Source: Candidatus Moraniibacteriota bacterium
Lineage (GTDB): Bacteria; Patescibacteriota; Minisyncoccia; Moranbacterales; UBA2206
Length of the DNA: 6,868 nucleotides
Assembly (NCBI GenBank): GCA_023261605.1
Contig: JAHFOP010000042.1
Span: forward strand, 1,997-8,864
Reading direction: 5' to 3'
Shown here: positions 4,683-6,868 of the stretch, one piece after another
Position numbering within the stretch: position 1 is the first letter of the stretch
Layout: the number at the start of each line of letters is the position of its first letter
Program-made: the position numbers and the translations under genes
Notes under the pieces: model-generated
What the model saw: the letters and a program-made list of their open reading frames with translations, nothing else
The model's database searches: none
What the model was told of the DNA's origin: nothing

Positions 4683-5942
4683 ATGTCCAAGAAAGATATT
4701 GTTTGCGCCATTGACGTAGGATCGTCTAACGTTCGAACCATCATCGCTCAGATAATCAGCAGCGAAGAAAAACCCAGAATCATCGGAATTGGCGTTTCGC
4801 CGTCTTTTGGTGTCCGAAAAGGTATGATTGTGGACATTGAAGAAACTTTAAAATCGATCAATGACTCAGTGGAAAAAGCGGAACGTACAGCTGGCGTGTC
4901 CGTGACTGGTGCTTTGGTGAGTATCGGTGGCAATCACATCTCCTCGCAATATTCCAAAGGAGTGATTGCAGTGGGGCGAGCCGACGGCGAAGTGACTGAG
5001 GATGATTTGGAAAGAGTGATTGCGGCGGCGCAAGCCATTTCTATTCCGCCGAACAAAGAAATTTTACACATCATCCCCAGAAACTATTCTTTGGACGATC
5101 AGAAAAACATCAAGGATCCGATGGGTATGAACGGCGTCAGACTGGAAGTGGACGCGCTCATCATTGAAGGTTCGACCCCCTATATTAAAAATCTATCCAA
5201 ATGCTTTGAGTCTGCCAGAATTGGCATTGAGAGTTTCGTTTTGACATCGTTGGCCGCCGCGCGCGCCGTTTTGACCAAACGACAAAAAGAACTGGGCGTG
5301 GTCTTGATTGACATTGGCGGAGGCACAACTTCTGTGGCGGTTTTTGAAGAAGATGATTTGCTTTTGAGCACGGTCTTGCCAATCGGCGGCAATCATATCA
5401 CCAATGACATCGCCATTGGTCTTCGAACTTCCATTGATGTGGCGGAAAAAGTGAAAATGGAATTCGGCAACGCGATTCCGCGAGAAATCGGGAAACGTGA
5501 AGATATCAATTTATCCGAACTTGATTCTAGCGAAGAAGGCATCGTTTCTCGTTACCATGTAGCAGAGATCATTGAAGCGCGCTTGGAAGAAATTTTCACC
5601 ATGGTGAATAAAGAACTCAAAGCTATTGGCAAAGATAAATTGCTACCGGCTGGTGCAGTGTTGACTGGTGGCACAGCCAAGCTTCCTGGGGTGATTGACT
5701 TGGCCAAAGAAGTTCTGTCTTTGCCGGCGCAGACCGGATTTCCCATTCCGCTCGGCGGGTTGGTGGACAAGGTGGATGAGCCGTCATTCGCCACGGCTGT
5801 GGGTCTTTTGGTTTGGGGGGTGGACGATACGGTGGCTGCGGAAAAAGGTGGATATAGTGGTAAATTCAGAGAAATTTTCACCAAAAACACCGGTGGAAAG
5901 GTGGGGAGTGTGAAGCAGTGGCTGGAAAAATTTTTACCTTAA
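4683..5942 (+). CDS. ftsA: Cell division protein FtsA, 419 aa
   Basis: FtsA is an actin-like ATPase that tethers FtsZ filaments to the membrane and recruits later divisome proteins. Visible features in order: the phosphate-1 loop CAIDVGSSNVRT (8-19), the 1C subdomain (about 80-160, with VSIGGNHISS), the phosphate-2 loop VVLIDIGGGTTSVAVF (206-221), the adenosine loop LTGGTAKLPG (327-336), and a C-terminal amphipathic helix GSVKQWLEKFLP (408-419). That helix serves as the membrane target. Length is normal for the family, and no domain is missing. The ATG at 4683 is preceded by an A-rich leader with no Shine-Dalgarno site. It is followed by ftsZ, but with an unusually long 264-bp spacer that has its own promoter. 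The two can therefore be expressed at different levels, which fits the need for a large excess of FtsZ over FtsA. Confidence 0.96.
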   Translation: MSKKDIVCAIDVGSSNVRTIIAQIISSEEKPRIIGIGVSPSFGVRKGMIVDIEETLKSINDSVEKAERTAGVSVTGALVSIGGNHISSQYSKGVIAVGRADGEVTEDDLERVIAAAQAISIPPNKEILHIIPRNYSLDDQKNIKDPMGMNGVRLEVDALIIEGSTPYIKNLSKCFESARIGIESFVLTSLAAARAVLTKRQKELGVVLIDIGGGTTSVAVFEEDDLLLSTVLPIGGNHITNDIAIGLRTSIDVAEKVKMEFGNAIPREIGKREDINLSELDSSEEGIVSRYHVAEIIEARLEEIFTMVNKELKAIGKDKLLPAGAVLTGGTAKLPGVIDLAKEVLSLPAQTGFPIPLGGLVDKVDEPSFATAVGLLVWGVDDTVAAEKGGYSGKFREIFTKNTGGKVGSVKQWLEKFLP

Positions 5943-5962
5943 AATTGAGAAAAAGCCATAAT

Positions 5963-5992
5963 TTGACACGAAGCACTTTAGTATGGTAGATT
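5963..5992 (+). promoter_or_regulatory. Predicted ftsZ promoter with consensus -35 and extended -10
   Basis: A perfect -35 box TTGACA (5963-5968) is followed after 18 bp by TAGATT (5987-5992), which carries an upstream TGG (5984-5986) as an extended -10 element. The expected start is near 5999, giving a leader of about 208 bases. This is the strongest promoter-like sequence in the window and begins 21 bases after the ftsA stop. Confidence 0.65.
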
Positions 5993-5997
5993 TAAGT

Positions 5998-6017
5998 ACT
6001 GGAATATCCCAGTTTTT
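5998..6017 (+). other. Short hairpin plus T-run at the ftsZ transcript start
   Basis: ACTGG (5998-6002) pairs with CCAGT (6009-6013) around a six-base loop, and the T-run 6013-6017 follows. It is terminator-like but has only five pairs. It could weakly end ftsA transcripts, or act as a 5' cap hairpin on ftsZ mRNA starting near 5999. It is the only terminator candidate between ftsA and ftsZ besides the A+T-rich repeat further down. Confidence 0.35.
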
Positions 6018-6052
6018 CAAGAGAATTTTGAATAAGCGGGAGAGGCGATAGG

Positions 6053-6088
6053 CTCAAAGGAACTCAAAACCAAAAATAAAAACTCAAA
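6053..6088 (+). repeat. CTCAAA repeats phased at 10 and 20 bp
   Basis: The hexamer CTCAAA occurs at 6053-6058, 6063-6068 and 6083-6088, so the copies lie on one face of the helix. The last two extend to AACTCAAA. A protein binding cooperatively to the ftsZ leader DNA is one explanation. Another is that the copies exist only as arms of RNA pairing with TTTGAGTT at 6153-6160. Confidence 0.5.
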
Positions 6089-6169
6089 CTAAAAACGCTG
6101 GCGCTAAATGTTTCCGATTTCAAGGCTACAAAGTTGGGATTTATTTTTGAATTTTGAGTTTATTTTTTT
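6061..6169 (+). repeat. Long A+T-rich inverted repeat in the ftsZ leader
   Basis: Bases 6061-6069 pair with 6152-6160 (9 bp), and 6071-6080 pair with 6140-6149 (10 bp). One C faces two As between them, and the loop is 59 bases. TATTTTTTT follows at 6161-6169. The second AACTCAAA copy (6080-6088) can instead pair with 6153-6161 over 9 bp, so two exclusive folds compete for one strand. The shape recalls a terminator or attenuator, but the stem is nearly all A-T and may be weak. The rest of the 5943-6206 spacer holds the promoter and short hairpin listed separately, plus an unsupported 22-codon frame at 6108-6176. Confidence 0.5.
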
Positions 6170-6206
6170 AAGTTAAATTTTTTTCGAAATATTATTATAA
6201 AAACAT

Positions 6207-6868
6207 ATGGCAGAAATAAAACCCCCAGTAGAAACTTTTGCTAGAATCAAGGTGATTGGTGTCGGAGGCTCTGGTGGGCACGCGATCTCTCGAATGATTG
6301 AATCCAAACTCAAAGGTGTGGAATTTGTGGCGATCAACACTGATGCGCAAGACTTGCATCACAATAAGGCGGCGGAAAAAGTGCATATTGGGAAAAACTT
6401 GACCAAGGGACTTGGTGCAGGCATGAATCCAGATGTGGGACGCCAAGCGGCCGAAGAAAATCGTGATGAGATCCAAGAAATTTTGAAAGGAGCAGATATG
6501 GTTTTCGTGACTTGCGGACTGGGTGGCGGAACAGGAACGGGCGCGGCACCGATCGTGGCGGAAACAGCCAAAGAGCTCGGAGCGCTCACTGTGGCGGTCA
6601 TCACCAAACCTTTTAGTTTTGAAGGAGCTCAAAGAAGAGCCATCGCCGAAGAACGCTTGGAGAATCTGCGTGAACGCGTAGATACGCTTATCACCATTCC
6701 CAATGACAAGTTGTTGCAAATTATTGATAAAAAAACGACGTTGATCAATTCTTTCAAAATCGTGGATGATGTGCTCCGCCAAGGCGTGCAGGGTATTTCC
6801 GATTTGATTACAAAACCGGGGATCGTGAACGTTGACTTTGCTGATGTGAAAGCCATCATGTCTAACAG
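6207..6868 (+). CDS. ftsZ: Cell division protein FtsZ, N-terminal 220 residues (cut by window end)
   Basis: FtsZ is the tubulin-like GTPase that forms the cytokinetic ring. The frame is open from the ATG at 6207 to the window edge. Seen in order: the glycine loop KVIGVGGSGGHAISRMI (15-31), AINTDAQDL (42-50), and the tubulin signature GGGTGTGAAP (106-115). Next come the KPFSFEG nucleotide-contact region (about 138-144) and VDTLITIPNDKLL before the central helix. The T7 catalytic loop, C-terminal domain and FtsA-binding tail lie beyond the window. In the first loop the usual GGGGGN is GGSGGH, with Ser22 for Gly and His25 for Asn. Both contact nucleotide in typical FtsZ, so binding may be tuned differently. 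No Shine-Dalgarno site precedes the ATG; the leader is A+T-rich. Expression is probably driven by the promoter at 5963-5992 and shaped by the structured leader. Confidence 0.97.
   Translation, partial: MAEIKPPVETFARIKVIGVGGSGGHAISRMIESKLKGVEFVAINTDAQDLHHNKAAEKVHIGKNLTKGLGAGMNPDVGRQAAEENRDEIQEILKGADMVFVTCGLGGGTGTGAAPIVAETAKELGALTVAVITKPFSFEGAQRRAIAEERLENLRERVDTLITIPNDKLLQIIDKKTTLINSFKIVDDVLRQGVQGISDLITKPGIVNVDFADVKAIMSN

Noticed and set aside
6035..6105. Riboswitch-like strings (CGGGAGAG, GGCGATAGG) recalling glycine or fluoride riboswitches
   Set aside because: The required downstream pairing partners and conserved core bases are absent, and ftsZ is not an expected target.
6108..6176. 22-codon frame (MFPISRLQSWDLFLNFEFIF...) as a leader peptide of ftsZ
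   Set aside because: It has no ribosome binding site, and its sequence is largely set by the A+T-rich repeat arm; no run of regulatory codons is visible.
6190..6195. TATTAT just before ftsZ as a proximal promoter
   Set aside because: It would start transcription within a few bases of the ATG and has no recognisable -35 box; it is probably part of the A+T-rich leader.
1..6868. Alternative genetic code with TGA as glycine (as in Gracilibacteria)
   Set aside because: No intact gene contains in-frame TGA and all families read full length in the standard code, although no gene here happens to stop at TGA.

Overview
The window looks like a chromosomal segment of a Candidate Phyla Radiation (Patescibacteria, Parcubacteria-like) bacterium. 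Supporting signs are compact genes, A+T-rich leaders with no Shine-Dalgarno sequence before most of them, the ybeY-dgkA-ftsA-ftsZ order, and small hypothetical or decayed genes between them. The lineage is an inference from style and gene order, not from a database match. All intact genes are on the + strand. They end in TAA or TAG, and no in-frame TGA interrupts them, so the standard bacterial code fits.

Layout: (1) 56-484 is an unrecognised basic 142-aa protein with its own Shine-Dalgarno sequence and a strong intrinsic terminator. (2) From a promoter at 548-576, three genes run closely spaced: an unusual NUDIX-box protein (618-1394), an ADP-ribose-pyrophosphatase-like NUDIX hydrolase (1423-1977) and a GlmU-C-terminal-like left-handed beta-helix acyltransferase (2027-2641). 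(3) 2642-3058 is a decayed stretch. It holds a 58-codon reading frame that looks like the 3' part of a frameshifted gene, then a further coding-like remnant in another frame. (4) 3112-3624 is a MacroD/YmdB-type macrodomain protein with its own promoter, a strong Shine-Dalgarno sequence and a terminator. (5) ybeY (3733-4200) and dgkA (4226-4588) form a pair for rRNA maturation and lipid-carrier phosphorylation. (6) ftsA (4683-5942) has its own promoter. (7) A 264-bp spacer with a near-consensus promoter, phased repeats and a long A+T inverted repeat precedes ftsZ (6207 to the window edge, 3' end missing).

Functionally, the right half is core cell division and envelope or ribosome housekeeping. 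FtsA anchors FtsZ at the membrane, DgkA feeds the lipid carrier pool and YbeY matures 16S rRNA. The left half is accessory. A macrodomain that could release ADP-ribose from O-acetyl-ADP-ribose or modified proteins lies about 1.1 kb from a NUDIX enzyme that could split ADP-ribose, which hints at a small ADP-ribose salvage capacity. They are not in one operon, since a promoter and remnant genes separate them.

I see no CRISPR array, tRNA, rRNA, insertion sequence or obvious new defence system. The points most worth a second look are the frameshifted remnant at 2642-3058, the structured ftsA-ftsZ spacer, and the contrast between Shine-Dalgarno-led single genes and leader-poor operon genes.
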